Part shown: piece by piece, positions 52,787-61,340 of the stretch
Position numbering within the stretch: the stretch's first letter is position 1
Layout of the letters: every line of letters starts with the position of its first letter
Source: CAINVV01 sp964528535
Lineage (GTDB): Bacteria > Bacteroidota > Bacteroidia > Bacteroidales > Prolixibacteraceae
Assembly (NCBI GenBank): GCA_964528535.1
Contig: CAZGSQ010000001.1
Span: forward strand, 62,001-126,000
Reading direction: 5' to 3'
DNA length: 64,000 nt
Translations under genes and position numbers: made by a program
Notes under the pieces: generated by a model
Told to the model about the DNA's origin: nothing
Seen by the model: the letters and a program-made list of their open reading frames with translations, nothing else
Database searches by the model: none

Positions 52787-54455
52787 CATGCTTCTGAACA
52801 AATACCTCCCCCAAACAGCCTTTCAAAGCTATGCTGATTTCATAGAAAATTATCAAATCAAAGTTCCCGAAAACTTCAATTTTGCCTTCGATGTGGTGGA
52901 TGCAATGGCTGCCGAAACGCCCGAAAAGAGGGCCATGGTATGGTGCAACGACAAGGGAGAAGAGGCCATCTTCACATTTGGACAGATGAAAGAACAGAGC
53001 GACAAGGCGGCAAATTTCTTTCTTAAGGCAGGCATAGGCAAAGGAGATCCTGTGATGCTTATCCTGAAGCGCCGGTACGAATTTTGGTTCTGCATCCTTG
53101 CGCTGCACAAAATCGGTGCTATCGCCATTCCGGCTACCCACCTGCTGAGCACCAAGGATCTCGTCTACAGAAACAATGCCGCCGGTATAAAGATGATCGT
53201 CTGTGTCCCGGAAACGGAAGTGATTCAGCATGTCGAAGCGTCACAATCAAAATCACCAACATTTCTTGTGAAGGCCCTGGTAGGTGAAGCACGTGTAGGC
53301 TGGCTTAATTTCAATGCGGGGATGGAAGAGAGTTCATCATTTTTCCAGCGACCTGTTGGATCTCTCGCTTCCAAAAACGACGACATCATGCTCCTCTATT
53401 TCACCTCAGGTACCACCGGGATGCCCAAGATGGTCAACCACAACTTCAGCTATCCGCTTGGACATATCCTCACCGCCAAATACTGGCAAAACGTCCAGGA
53501 CAACGGTTTGCACTTCACGGTAGCCGATACCGGCTGGGCCAAATCGGCATGGGGCAAATTGTACGGTCAATGGTTGTCGGGGAGTGCCGTGATGACCTAC
53601 GATTACGACAAGTTCATACCCAAAAATCTGATGGAGGTGATCGAAAAATACAAGGTGACTACCTTCTGCGCCCCACCAACCATCTATCGCTTCCTGATAC
53701 GGGAAGAGCTGTCTAAATTTGACCTGGGTGCGCTGAAATATTGCGTGGTAGCCGGCGAACCGCTCAATCCAGAGGTGTACAAACAATTTTTGGAGGAGAC
53801 AGGCATCCGGCTCATGGAAGGCTATGGCCAGACCGAATGTACGGTTGCCCTGGCAACCTATCCCTGGATGGAACCCAAACCCGGCTCCATGGGAAAACCA
53901 TCTCCGGGCTACCGCATCGACCTGGTCGACGAATCAGGCACCTCCTGCGAGGCAGGTGATGAGGGACAAATCGTCATCTATACAGACCAGGGTCGGCCAG
54001 TTGGGATGTTCAACGGCTATTACCGCGACGAAGAACTTACCAGGAAGGTCTGGCACGAAGGGGTCTATTACACGGGCGACATGGCCTGGCGCGATGAAGA
54101 TGGCTACTATTGGTTCGTCGGACGGGCAGATGATGTGATCAAGAGTTCAGGTTACCGGATTGGCCCCTTCGAGGTAGAGAGTGCATTGATGGAACATCCC
54201 GCCGTCCTCGAATGCGCCATCACCGCAGTGCCCGATCCCGATCGGGGACAGGTGGTCAAGGCAACCATCATCCTGGCAAAAAGCTACCATGCCAGCGACG
54301 AACTGGCCAAGGAGCTGCAGGAGCATGTGAAGAAGGTGACAGCTCCCTACAAATACCCCCGGATAGTGGAGTTTGTAACCGAACTGCCCAAGACCATCAG
54401 TGGCAAGATCAGGAGGGTGCAGATCAGGGAAGAGGATTCTCAGGATGAAGGTTAA
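52782..54455 (+). CDS. AMP-forming acyl-CoA ligase (medium-chain/ACSM-like)
   Basis: A 557-residue ANL-superfamily enzyme. Motifs in order are the P-loop-like YFTSGTTGMPKMVNHN, the adenylate-binding EGYGQTECTVALATYPW (A5), YYTGDMAWRDEDGYYWFVGR with DDVIKSSGYRIGPFEVE (A7-A8), and the C-terminal TISGKIRRVQ with the catalytic lysine (A10). The pattern is that of medium-chain/ACSM-type acyl-CoA synthetases rather than acetyl-CoA synthetase. No signal peptide. The first ATG is formed by the last unit of the heptamer array; a second in-frame ATG is two codons on. An XRE-cupin regulator precedes it. It ends 3 nt from the convergent GH105 gene. Confidence 0.88.
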   Translation: MPMLLNKYLPQTAFQSYADFIENYQIKVPENFNFAFDVVDAMAAETPEKRAMVWCNDKGEEAIFTFGQMKEQSDKAANFFLKAGIGKGDPVMLILKRRYEFWFCILALHKIGAIAIPATHLLSTKDLVYRNNAAGIKMIVCVPETEVIQHVEASQSKSPTFLVKALVGEARVGWLNFNAGMEESSSFFQRPVGSLASKNDDIMLLYFTSGTTGMPKMVNHNFSYPLGHILTAKYWQNVQDNGLHFTVADTGWAKSAWGKLYGQWLSGSAVMTYDYDKFIPKNLMEVIEKYKVTTFCAPPTIYRFLIREELSKFDLGALKYCVVAGEPLNPEVYKQFLEETGIRLMEGYGQTECTVALATYPWMEPKPGSMGKPSPGYRIDLVDESGTSCEAGDEGQIVIYTDQGRPVGMFNGYYRDEELTRKVWHEGVYYTGDMAWRDEDGYYWFVGRADDVIKSSGYRIGPFEVESALMEHPAVLECAITAVPDPDRGQVVKATIILAKSYHASDELAKELQEHVKKVTAPYKYPRIVEFVTELPKTISGKIRRVQIREEDSQDEG

Positions 54456-54458
54456 CCC

Positions 54459-55622
54459 TTACCTTAACAACGCCGTAGCGCACCACAATACCGGTGCCTG
54501 TCCGTGCAGGTCACCCACGATTCGTTTTCGCTGGAGGTAATAGTCGTGGTCGTTTTTGATGTTGGTCCCTTCGCACACTTCAGTCAGTTCATCGTTCGAA
54601 TTGATGTAACCCAACAATGCCAGCCACCCCTTTCTTGCGGCAGCTCCATAACTCTTCTTGTCGAGCCACCCTTGCTTCACACCCGTGATCATGGCGTAGG
54701 TAAACATGGCCGTGCCGGAAGTCTCCTTCCAGGCCGCAGGGTCGTCGATGATCTGCCTCCACATGCCATCGGGTTCCTGGTATTTCAGCAATGCAGCCAT
54801 CATCTTGTGGTAACCAGCCATGATCCGGGTTCTCTCCGGATGATTTTCAGGCAGACTGCGAAGAATCTCGGCCATGCCGGCAGCCATCCAGCCATTGCCG
54901 CGTCCCCAACTAAAATGTGTCTCCGGAGAGTGATAGAAGAGGCCATTCTCCAGCTGAATCTTGTCGAGGTAGAGCACCATCTCACGGGCAGCCCTATTGA
55001 TGTATTTTTTGTCGCCGGTAACCCGGAAGGCCTGTGACTGAACAGCGGTAATCATGAACATATCGTCGATCCAGATACGTGTTTGCCAAGAGTAATCCTT
55101 GTCTGCCCAGCTTTTCTCCTCCGGTTTGGCATTCTCAGGAAGCTGCCATTGGGCATCGGCATAAAGCAGTCCCAAATCAAGGTATTTCTGTTGTTTTGTT
55201 TGCAGGTACAACTCCAGTGGAACAGATCCAAATACGCAGTTGTCAACGTGATTGGCCTTTGGAAGCAGGTTCTTCTCCGAATCAAAAAGGGGTGCAAAGC
55301 GTCTCTCAAACCGGTTGAACAGCGGTTGGTTTTTGGTCACCTCAGCAAACCACATCCCGCCCAGCCAGGCACATACATCCGGGTAGGTAATTTGTGTCGG
55401 AGGTACCTCCGGATGGGTGTTCCCATACCTCGAATGGGCCGTGTTGAGAAATTTTACAGCGATGCGGTTGCCTATTTCGAGGGGCGATTTCCCGGCAGGA
55501 AATTTTTTCAGGTCATAGGTCTTGGGTTTGGCCTGAATTTGCAAGACCAGCAGCAAGAGAAGCATTGGGAAGAGAAATATCCTGACGTAAGAATGATTTG
55601 GGGTCAAAAATTTTGAGGTCAT
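54459..55622 (-). CDS. Secreted GH105-type unsaturated glycuronyl hydrolase
   Basis: A 387-residue exported protein of the GH88/GH105 (alpha/alpha)6 clan. The signal region (about 12-31) has the core MLLLLLVLQIQA; the true start may be the ATG at residue 20. The catalytic acidic pair is DD at about 186-187 in TRIWIDDMFMITAVQ, and SWGRGNGWMAAGMAEIL follows. It is distinct from the GH105 at 49240, where the motif is WWWCDALF, so the two may act on different uronic-acid ends. It is probably a single-gene transcript, convergent with the acyl-CoA ligase 3 nt away. Confidence 0.85.
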   Translation of the reverse strand: MTSKFLTPNHSYVRIFLFPMLLLLLVLQIQAKPKTYDLKKFPAGKSPLEIGNRIAVKFLNTAHSRYGNTHPEVPPTQITYPDVCAWLGGMWFAEVTKNQPLFNRFERRFAPLFDSEKNLLPKANHVDNCVFGSVPLELYLQTKQQKYLDLGLLYADAQWQLPENAKPEEKSWADKDYSWQTRIWIDDMFMITAVQSQAFRVTGDKKYINRAAREMVLYLDKIQLENGLFYHSPETHFSWGRGNGWMAAGMAEILRSLPENHPERTRIMAGYHKMMAALLKYQEPDGMWRQIIDDPAAWKETSGTAMFTYAMITGVKQGWLDKKSYGAAARKGWLALLGYINSNDELTEVCEGTNIKNDHDYYLQRKRIVGDLHGQAPVLWCATALLR

Positions 55623-55761
55623 TGTCCTGGCATGAAGTTTTGGAGATCAAACAAAAGTACAGATATTTGGGCAAAAGCCCAAGGATGAGAGAGACAGTTG
55701 TTTCCCTTTTCACGCCTACCCTGAATGCCGGCAGGCTTGGTCAGTCTTGTGACTGCATGAT

Positions 55762-56097
55762 TCATCCCGGGTAGAAGCACAAACATGGGATGACTCTGGC
55801 ATCATCTTGCCTGTTCTCTAACGAACAGCAATTCTCTTCGGAGAGAGAGATTTCGCCCTGGTGGCAATAGTTTTTCGCAAAGTACAGATTGATCAGGTTG
55901 GCGAAGTACACCTGGATGATCCAGTGGCTGGCCAATAGCGCTTCGTCATGTTTCAGTTTGTTGAAACTTATCCTCTCTTCTTTGCCTGTCGGGTAAACGC
56001 AGGTGCTGCAGCCATCCGGTTTGCAACTGATCAATTCGTTGCTCTTGAAAAGCGTTGGATTTTGGTCTCTTTTGTATACCTCCTCCTGCCCGGTCAT
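55762..56097 (-). CDS. Doubtful Cys-rich hypothetical protein
   Basis: A 111-residue frame with ATG at 56097. It has eight Cys residues, grouped as SCKPDGCSTC near the N-terminus, then YCHQGE, ENCCS and IPCLCF near the C-terminus, and a hydrophobic stretch HWIIQVYFANLINLYFA between them. Codon choice resembles nearby genes. There is no signal peptide and no family that I recognise. It could be a small metal-binding protein, the tail of a broken gene, or chance. The upstream DNA carries the 21-nt repeats. Confidence 0.3.
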   Translation of the reverse strand: MTGQEEVYKRDQNPTLFKSNELISCKPDGCSTCVYPTGKEERISFNKLKHDEALLASHWIIQVYFANLINLYFAKNYCHQGEISLSEENCCSLENRQDDARVIPCLCFYPG

Positions 56098-56215
56098 GAA
56101 CCATCAAGTTGATAAGAACCTTGGGAAATCCCCATTTAGTCGTTTGTGTAGAAGCAATCTTGGCAGAACTTCTGAGAACCTTCAAACATGACACAATGTC
56201 AGCTTTTGACTTCGC

Positions 56216-56299
56216 AAAGACCATCTTTGCAAACACAAGGACCATCACTGCAACCACAAAGACCATTTCGACTCCAACAATGACCATCTTTCTGCCAAC
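56216..56299. repeat. Four tandem 21-nt repeats
   Basis: Copies start at 56216, 56237, 56258 and 56279 and share the frame AA-GACCATC/T-TTGC-AAC. A fifth copy decays after 56300. Being a multiple of three, the repeat is readable in all frames: one minus frame gives a Cys-rich DGxC pattern of seven residues, the + frame a Thr-rich one. Neither is clearly a gene. Confidence 0.8.
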
Positions 56300-56374
56300 A
56301 ATGAAGTTATTCGGCCTGCAAAAACGATTTTTGCAGCAACAAAAACTAAAATTGTAAGACATAGAAGGTTGATG

Positions 56375-56458
56375 GGTCAACAAAGTAAAAAATGATCAGC
56401 GCATGGAAGGTATTTTGGTCAACAAAGAATAGATTGATCAGCGCATTGAAAGTTGACG
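56375..56458. repeat. Two tandem 42-nt repeats
   Basis: Copies at 56375-56416 and 56417-56458 begin GGTCAACAAAG and share TGATCAGCGCAT. Partial similarity extends to the left (56356-56374). The period is exactly twice that of the 21-nt array 75 nt away. Confidence 0.75.
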
Positions 56459-56619
56459 TGTGAAAATGGCCCGCATTTCGACACCCAAATCCACGCCTCC
56501 CGTACCGCTTGTTCTTCGGTAAAAATCCCCTTTTCATCGGTAGATTCACGCCAAACGTCTATTCCATTTTTATTGTTGTCGGTTCTTGCATTGTTTTGCT
56601 TCAAAATAAATGAAAGAAT

Positions 56620-57954
56620 ATGAGAACAATACAAACGAGTGTACTGATTACCGGATTCCTGGTCCTATCATTTGGATTGGCCGGTAAGGCTCAGACAAAA
56701 ACCTGGAAACTGGAAGATTGTATCAACTATGCACTGGGCAAAAACATCCAGGTACAGAAATCAATTCTGTCTATCAGTCAGAGTCAATTAACTGCTGATC
56801 AGGCAAAGAACAATCGGTTGCCCAACTTAAGTGCTTCCGTGAGTCAAAACTTCAACTGGTCAAAGGCCAACAATAGCCCCGCAAATGGTTCGGGCATGAG
56901 TGGTGCCAACAGTACCAACTATTCACTGAGTTCGAATGTGATACTCTTTAATGGAGCCAAGCTCTCCACCAAAATGCAACAAGCCATGATAGATTTGCAA
57001 AATGGCCATTATTATTCGGAGGCAGTGAAAGAGTCAGTTGGTTTAAGTATCCTCAATGCCTACCTGCAAGTACTGTACGCTTACGAAAGCGTCAGCAACG
57101 CGCAGAAGCAGATCGACGCCACGACACAGCAGCTCGACCTGGCCAAAGAGCGCATGAACACAGGTCTGATATCCATGGCAGATTACCTGCAGATCAAATC
57201 TGAACTGGCTACTGAAAAATCAACCCTCGCAACGGCCCAGAGCCAGTTGTCCATTAGCAAAGTGACCCTGATGCAGTTGATGGAGATGCCGGTAGATCCG
57301 AATTTTGAAGTGATTTCACCAAACCTCGACAGCCTTCTGGTGAAGGCTGAAAAGCCAGATGCACAGACCATCTACAACACCGCATTGGGTTTTAAACCCG
57401 AAATCAAAAATGCACAACTGACCAAAGAGAGCACGATCTTAAACGTGAAAATTGCAAAAGCAGATTTCATGCCAAGCCTTTCGCTCGGTGCCGGAATGAC
57501 AAGCGGCTATTCGAGTCTTACGACCGGCTCGGACTACGCCGGACAGCTGAAAGATAGGGTAAGCCCTTCTCTGGGGTTGTCGTTATCTGTTCCGATCTTT
57601 CAGAAAAAACAGGTAAAAACAAATGTCAGCATGGCTAACATAGCCGTGTCCAATGCCGAACTCGACGAACTCAATACCAAAAATACGCTGCGGAAGGAGA
57701 TTGAACAGGCTTGTGTGGACGTCGAATCGGCGAAATCGGAATACAATGCCGGACTGGAACAAAATCAATCAAGTCAGGAATCCTACAATGTTACAGACGA
57801 AAAATACAAACAGGGATTACTCAATTCGGTCGATTTTCTGGTTCAGAAAACCAATCTGATTACATCCGAAAGTAAAATGCTCCAATCGAAATACAGGCTC
57901 ATCTTCAGCTACAAGATTCTTGATTTTTACAAAGGCATATCCCTTGTACTTTAA
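56620..57954 (+). CDS. TolC family outer-membrane efflux protein
   Basis: A 444-residue outer-membrane factor with signal peptide (MRTIQTSVLITGFLVLSFGL, cleavage near GKAQ). The mature start WKLEDCINYALGKNIQVQ is typical of Bacteroidetes TolC-like proteins. Two internally repeated halves carry long coiled-coil helices, for example AQKQIDATTQQLDLAKERMN in the first half and ENQSSQESYNVTDEKYKQGL-like segments in the second, with the LQSKYRLIFSYKILDFYKG end. It forms the outer-membrane channel of the export system encoded by the next three genes, 36 nt downstream. Confidence 0.92.
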   Translation: MRTIQTSVLITGFLVLSFGLAGKAQTKTWKLEDCINYALGKNIQVQKSILSISQSQLTADQAKNNRLPNLSASVSQNFNWSKANNSPANGSGMSGANSTNYSLSSNVILFNGAKLSTKMQQAMIDLQNGHYYSEAVKESVGLSILNAYLQVLYAYESVSNAQKQIDATTQQLDLAKERMNTGLISMADYLQIKSELATEKSTLATAQSQLSISKVTLMQLMEMPVDPNFEVISPNLDSLLVKAEKPDAQTIYNTALGFKPEIKNAQLTKESTILNVKIAKADFMPSLSLGAGMTSGYSSLTTGSDYAGQLKDRVSPSLGLSLSVPIFQKKQVKTNVSMANIAVSNAELDELNTKNTLRKEIEQACVDVESAKSEYNAGLEQNQSSQESYNVTDEKYKQGLLNSVDFLVQKTNLITSESKMLQSKYRLIFSYKILDFYKGISLVL

Positions 57955-57990
57955 CAATTTACAGATTAAAAATTATATAAACAGATTACC

Positions 57991-59211
57991 ATGAAAAGGA
58001 AATATTTGTACACCGGAGCGGCTATTTTGTTACTCGGCGGCGGCTATCTGGCCTTCACAATGTTCAAGAGTGCCGAACAAACCTTCGCTTTCGAAACTGC
58101 GAAAGTTGGGAAAGGATCAATTGCCAATACCATCACAGCAACAGGTACCCTGGAAGCTATCAAAACCGTATCCGTGGGCACCCAGGTATCGGGGGTCATT
58201 GAGAAGATAAATGTAGACTTCAATTCTCAGGTAAAGAAGGGCCAACTGTTGGCACAACTCGACGAAACCCCCTTGCTGGCACAGCTCGATCAATCAAAAG
58301 CCTCTGTCGATCAAGCCGAATCTCAGGTTAAATACATGAAGGCTACCTACGATCGTTACAAGGCGCTGATTCTTAAGAAGCTGATTGCTCAGTCGGATTA
58401 TGATCTGGCTGAATACAATTACAACAATGCCCTTGCCACCTTGAAAAATGCCAAATCGGTTTACGACAAGAACAGGATCAATCTGTCCTATGCCCGGATT
58501 TACTCCCCGATCGACGGTGTGATCCTCAACCGGGCTGTCGACGAAGGCCAGACTGTCGCAGCCAGTTTCAGTACACCAACACTGTTTACCATTGCCAACG
58601 ATTTGACCCAGATGCGGGTAGAAGCCAAGATAGACGAAGCCGATATAGGCCAGATCAGAATGAACCAACGGGTAAAATTTACTGTTGATGCTTATCCTGA
58701 GATGAAATTCGACGGTTCGGTTTCCGAAATCAGGATGCAACCGGTAGTCACAAACAATGTGGTAACTTACACAGTGATCATCAACGCTCCCAATCCTGAC
58801 ATCAAACTGATGCCGGGGATGACGGCCAGCACCACCATCTATGTCAATGAAAAAATTGATATTCCGGTTGTTGCCGGGAAAGCCCTCCGATTTGTTCCGG
58901 ATCCCGCACTGTATAGTTCTTATCTCAAATCCTTACCAGGAGACATCTCGCAAAAAATGAGCAAAACCTTACCAAAGGTCGATGTAAAAGATACAAAAAA
59001 CAACTTTGTCTGGGTAAAGACCGGACCGGAAATGGAGCAGCGCGAAGTAACCTTAGGCTCCAACGATGGAATAAACTACGAATTATTATCTGGATTAAAA
59101 CAGGGAGATGAACTCATCCTTTCCATGACTGCTGAAAAAGCAACGGCAGAAGCCAAGAAGGTAGCAAAGAGTCCATTTATGCCTCAACGTCCGGGTGGAA
59201 CAAGAAAATAG
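57991..59211 (+). CDS. macA: Membrane fusion (periplasmic adaptor) protein, MacA-like
   Basis: A 406-residue HlyD/MacA-type adaptor. A single N-terminal hydrophobic anchor (YLYTGAAILLLGGGYLAFTM) is followed by the lipoyl half-motif TATGTLEAIKTVSVGTQVSG, a helical hairpin (about 100-150), the second lipoyl half with RIYSPIDGVILNRAVDEGQT, and a beta-barrel with VTYTVIINAPNPDIKLMPGM, which is characteristic of the MacA group. It bridges the ABC permease to TolC across the periplasm. It lies 36 nt after TolC and 12 nt before the ATPase gene in one operon. The symbol is by analogy. Confidence 0.9.
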   Translation: MKRKYLYTGAAILLLGGGYLAFTMFKSAEQTFAFETAKVGKGSIANTITATGTLEAIKTVSVGTQVSGVIEKINVDFNSQVKKGQLLAQLDETPLLAQLDQSKASVDQAESQVKYMKATYDRYKALILKKLIAQSDYDLAEYNYNNALATLKNAKSVYDKNRINLSYARIYSPIDGVILNRAVDEGQTVAASFSTPTLFTIANDLTQMRVEAKIDEADIGQIRMNQRVKFTVDAYPEMKFDGSVSEIRMQPVVTNNVVTYTVIINAPNPDIKLMPGMTASTTIYVNEKIDIPVVAGKALRFVPDPALYSSYLKSLPGDISQKMSKTLPKVDVKDTKNNFVWVKTGPEMEQREVTLGSNDGINYELLSGLKQGDELILSMTAEKATAEAKKVAKSPFMPQRPGGTRK

Positions 59212-59223
59212 AACTTTTTGAAT

Positions 59224-59976
59224 ATGAAAAATACGATCATAGAAGTCATCAACCTGAAAAAGGATTTTTTCGTGGGTGATGTAACAGTCAGGGCGCTAAA
59301 AGGAATCAACCTTATGATACAGCAGGGAGAGTTTGTCGCCATCATGGGGGCCAGCGGTTCCGGAAAGTCTACGATGTTAAATATCCTGGGCTGTCTCGAT
59401 AAACCTTCTTCCGGCGAATACAAACTGGATGGGGTCAGCGTCTCGCAGTTGAACAGGAATGAATTGGCCGGTTTGAGAAACGAGAAACTTGGATTTGTTT
59501 TTCAATCCTACAACCTGCTTTCAAGAACATCTGCACTCGAGAACGTCGAACTTCCGCTCTTTTACAACGACCGCATCAAATCAAAAGAACGCAAGGAACG
59601 GGCTATTGCTGCGTTGGAATCAGTCGGTCTTGCCGACCGGATGCACCACATGCCCAATCAACTGTCTGGAGGACAACAGCAAAGGGTAGCGATTGCCCGT
59701 TCTTTGGTAAACGATCCGGTCGTAATTTTGGCCGACGAGGCTACCGGAAACCTCGATTCGAGGACTTCCTACGAAATCATGGAACTCTTTCAAAGGTTGA
59801 ATTCAGATCAGGGAAAAACCATTGTTTTCGTTACGCACGAACCGGATATTGCCCGCCTTACCTCCCGGAACATCATCTTCCGTGACGGATGGGTCACAAA
59901 GGAACAGCTGGTTGGCGATAGGATTCTGGCGTCAGACATGCTCAAAGCACTGCCTCTTGTTGAACTTGAAGCTTAA
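59224..59976 (+). CDS. ABC transporter ATP-binding protein, MacB/LolD type
   Basis: A 250-residue ATPase. Walker A is GASGSGKST, the Q-loop VFQSYNLL, the signature LSGGQQQRVAIARS, Walker B VVILADEATGNLDS, and the H-loop FVTHEPD, all intact. It powers the separate permease encoded next (12-nt gap); in E. coli the two are fused as MacB, here they are separate chains. The ATG at 59224 is preferred over a TTG two codons earlier. Together with TolC and the adaptor it forms a tripartite exporter of antibiotics, peptides or lipophilic molecules; the substrate is not readable. Confidence 0.93.
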   Translation: MKNTIIEVINLKKDFFVGDVTVRALKGINLMIQQGEFVAIMGASGSGKSTMLNILGCLDKPSSGEYKLDGVSVSQLNRNELAGLRNEKLGFVFQSYNLLSRTSALENVELPLFYNDRIKSKERKERAIAALESVGLADRMHHMPNQLSGGQQQRVAIARSLVNDPVVILADEATGNLDSRTSYEIMELFQRLNSDQGKTIVFVTHEPDIARLTSRNIIFRDGWVTKEQLVGDRILASDMLKALPLVELEA

Positions 59977-59988
59977 AAATATCAAATT

Positions 59989-61209
59989 ATGAATTACACC
60001 AATCTCATAAAAATTGCAAAAAATGCACTGATGCGAAATAAATTCAGGGCATTTCTGACCATGTTGGGCATCATCATCGGCGTGGCTTCTGTCATAGCCA
60101 TGCTGGCCATTGGTCAGGGTTCCAAGAAAAGTATCCAGGACCAGATGTCAAGCATGGGTTCCAACCTGGTTTTTATCATGCCGGGTTCACAACAACGGGG
60201 CGGAATACAGATGGGAAATTCCAGTAGCCAGTCGCTCAAACTCACGGATGTTGAAGCCATCCGCATTCAATGCAAGGATATCACTGCGGTTTCACCTGAA
60301 GTAAGAACAAGCGGTCAGTCAGTTTTTGGCAACTCCAACTGGCCAACCTCTTTGTATGGCGGCAACATTCAATATTTTGGCATCAAAAAAATTGACATAG
60401 AGAGTGGCCGGATCTTTACGGATCAGGAAATTTCAAGTCTGGCCAAAGTTTGTCTAATCGGCAAGACGGTTGTCAAAAATATTTTTCCGAAAGGCACTGA
60501 CCCCATCGGACAAACTATTCGCTTTAGAAATATACCGATGAAGGTCATTGGTGTACTCGGTGAAAAGGGTGAAAACTCCTTTGGTCAGGACCAGGATGAT
60601 CTGCTCATTGCACCTTATACCACCGTTCAGCGCCGTTTCCTTGCCATCGACTACATACAGGGAATATTTACATCGGCTGCAAGCGAAGAAAAGACCCAGG
60701 ATGCAATAGCTCAGTTGCAAGCAGCCATGCGCAAACAACACAAGATTAGCAAACCTGAAGACGATGATTTCAGGGTGATGTCGCAATCAGAGCTGATCAA
60801 GACATTTTCATCCATCAGCGATATCCTGACTACTCTTTTGGGAGCAATCGCCGGTATCTCTCTGCTTGTGGGCGGAATCGGAATCATGAATATCATGTAT
60901 GTTTCTGTGACCGAACGTACCCGGGAAATAGGTCTGCGCATGTCGATAGGAGGCAAGGGAATCGACATCCTGATGCAGTTTTTGATCGAATCGACCATGT
61001 TGAGCGTCGTCGGAGGATTGATAGGAATAGGGTTGGGTTATCTGATCAGCTCTGTCATCGGCTCCCTGATGGGCTGGCCGGTCGTCATCATGACACAATC
61101 CGTTGTTTTGTCTTTTCTCGTCTGTGCCGCCATCGGAATATTCTTTGGTTGGTACCCTGCAAAGAAGGCCTCCAACCTGAATCCAATCGATGCCCTAAGG
61201 TATGAATAG
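59989..61209 (+). CDS. macB: ABC transporter permease, MacB type
   Basis: A 406-residue inner-membrane protein of the MacB/FtsX family. The first helix is preceded by MRNKFRAFLTMLGIIIGVAS, the standard start of the family. A large periplasmic domain (MacB_PCD, about 45-270) follows, and three C-terminal helices lie in the FtsX domain (GISLLVGGIGIMNIMYVSVTERTREIGLRMSIGG, then IGLGYLISSVIG and SFLVCAAIGIFFGWYPAKKAS). It works by mechanotransmission with the ATPase gene upstream and the adaptor. Last gene of the four-gene operon. The symbol refers to the permease part only. Confidence 0.92.
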   Translation: MNYTNLIKIAKNALMRNKFRAFLTMLGIIIGVASVIAMLAIGQGSKKSIQDQMSSMGSNLVFIMPGSQQRGGIQMGNSSSQSLKLTDVEAIRIQCKDITAVSPEVRTSGQSVFGNSNWPTSLYGGNIQYFGIKKIDIESGRIFTDQEISSLAKVCLIGKTVVKNIFPKGTDPIGQTIRFRNIPMKVIGVLGEKGENSFGQDQDDLLIAPYTTVQRRFLAIDYIQGIFTSAASEEKTQDAIAQLQAAMRKQHKISKPEDDDFRVMSQSELIKTFSSISDILTTLLGAIAGISLLVGGIGIMNIMYVSVTERTREIGLRMSIGGKGIDILMQFLIESTMLSVVGGLIGIGLGYLISSVIGSLMGWPVVIMTQSVVLSFLVCAAIGIFFGWYPAKKASNLNPIDALRYE

Positions 61210-61340
61210 GCAAATATAGTTGTTGCTTTCAAACTGGTTGTAAAAAAGTTGTTGTTCTGACGAAAATGCATTCCAATTTTTAAGTACTTGGTTTCAATAA
61301 CTTTTCCAGCCAATTGTTATCTTTGATAAAAAATGAATCC

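Larger units (their letters stand above)
55623..56619. other. One-kilobase region without a convincing gene; repeats and possible relic
   Basis: The region upstream of the TolC operon holds no frame with a recognisable family. A Cys-rich open frame at 55762-56097 (minus) has reasonable codon use but no homologue that I know. Two tandem repeats are present, four copies of 21 nt (56216-56299) and two of 42 nt (56375-56458). A minus-strand frame near 56490-56560 (EKGIFTEEQAVREAWIWV) looks like a fragment of a lost protein. The promoter of the TolC operon must lie in the last 150 nt; I see no clear consensus match. Confidence 0.5.

Noticed and set aside
11796..55622. Canonical polysaccharide utilisation locus
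   Set aside because: No SusC or SusD homologue is encoded in the window, so the formal definition is not met even though hydrolases are dense.
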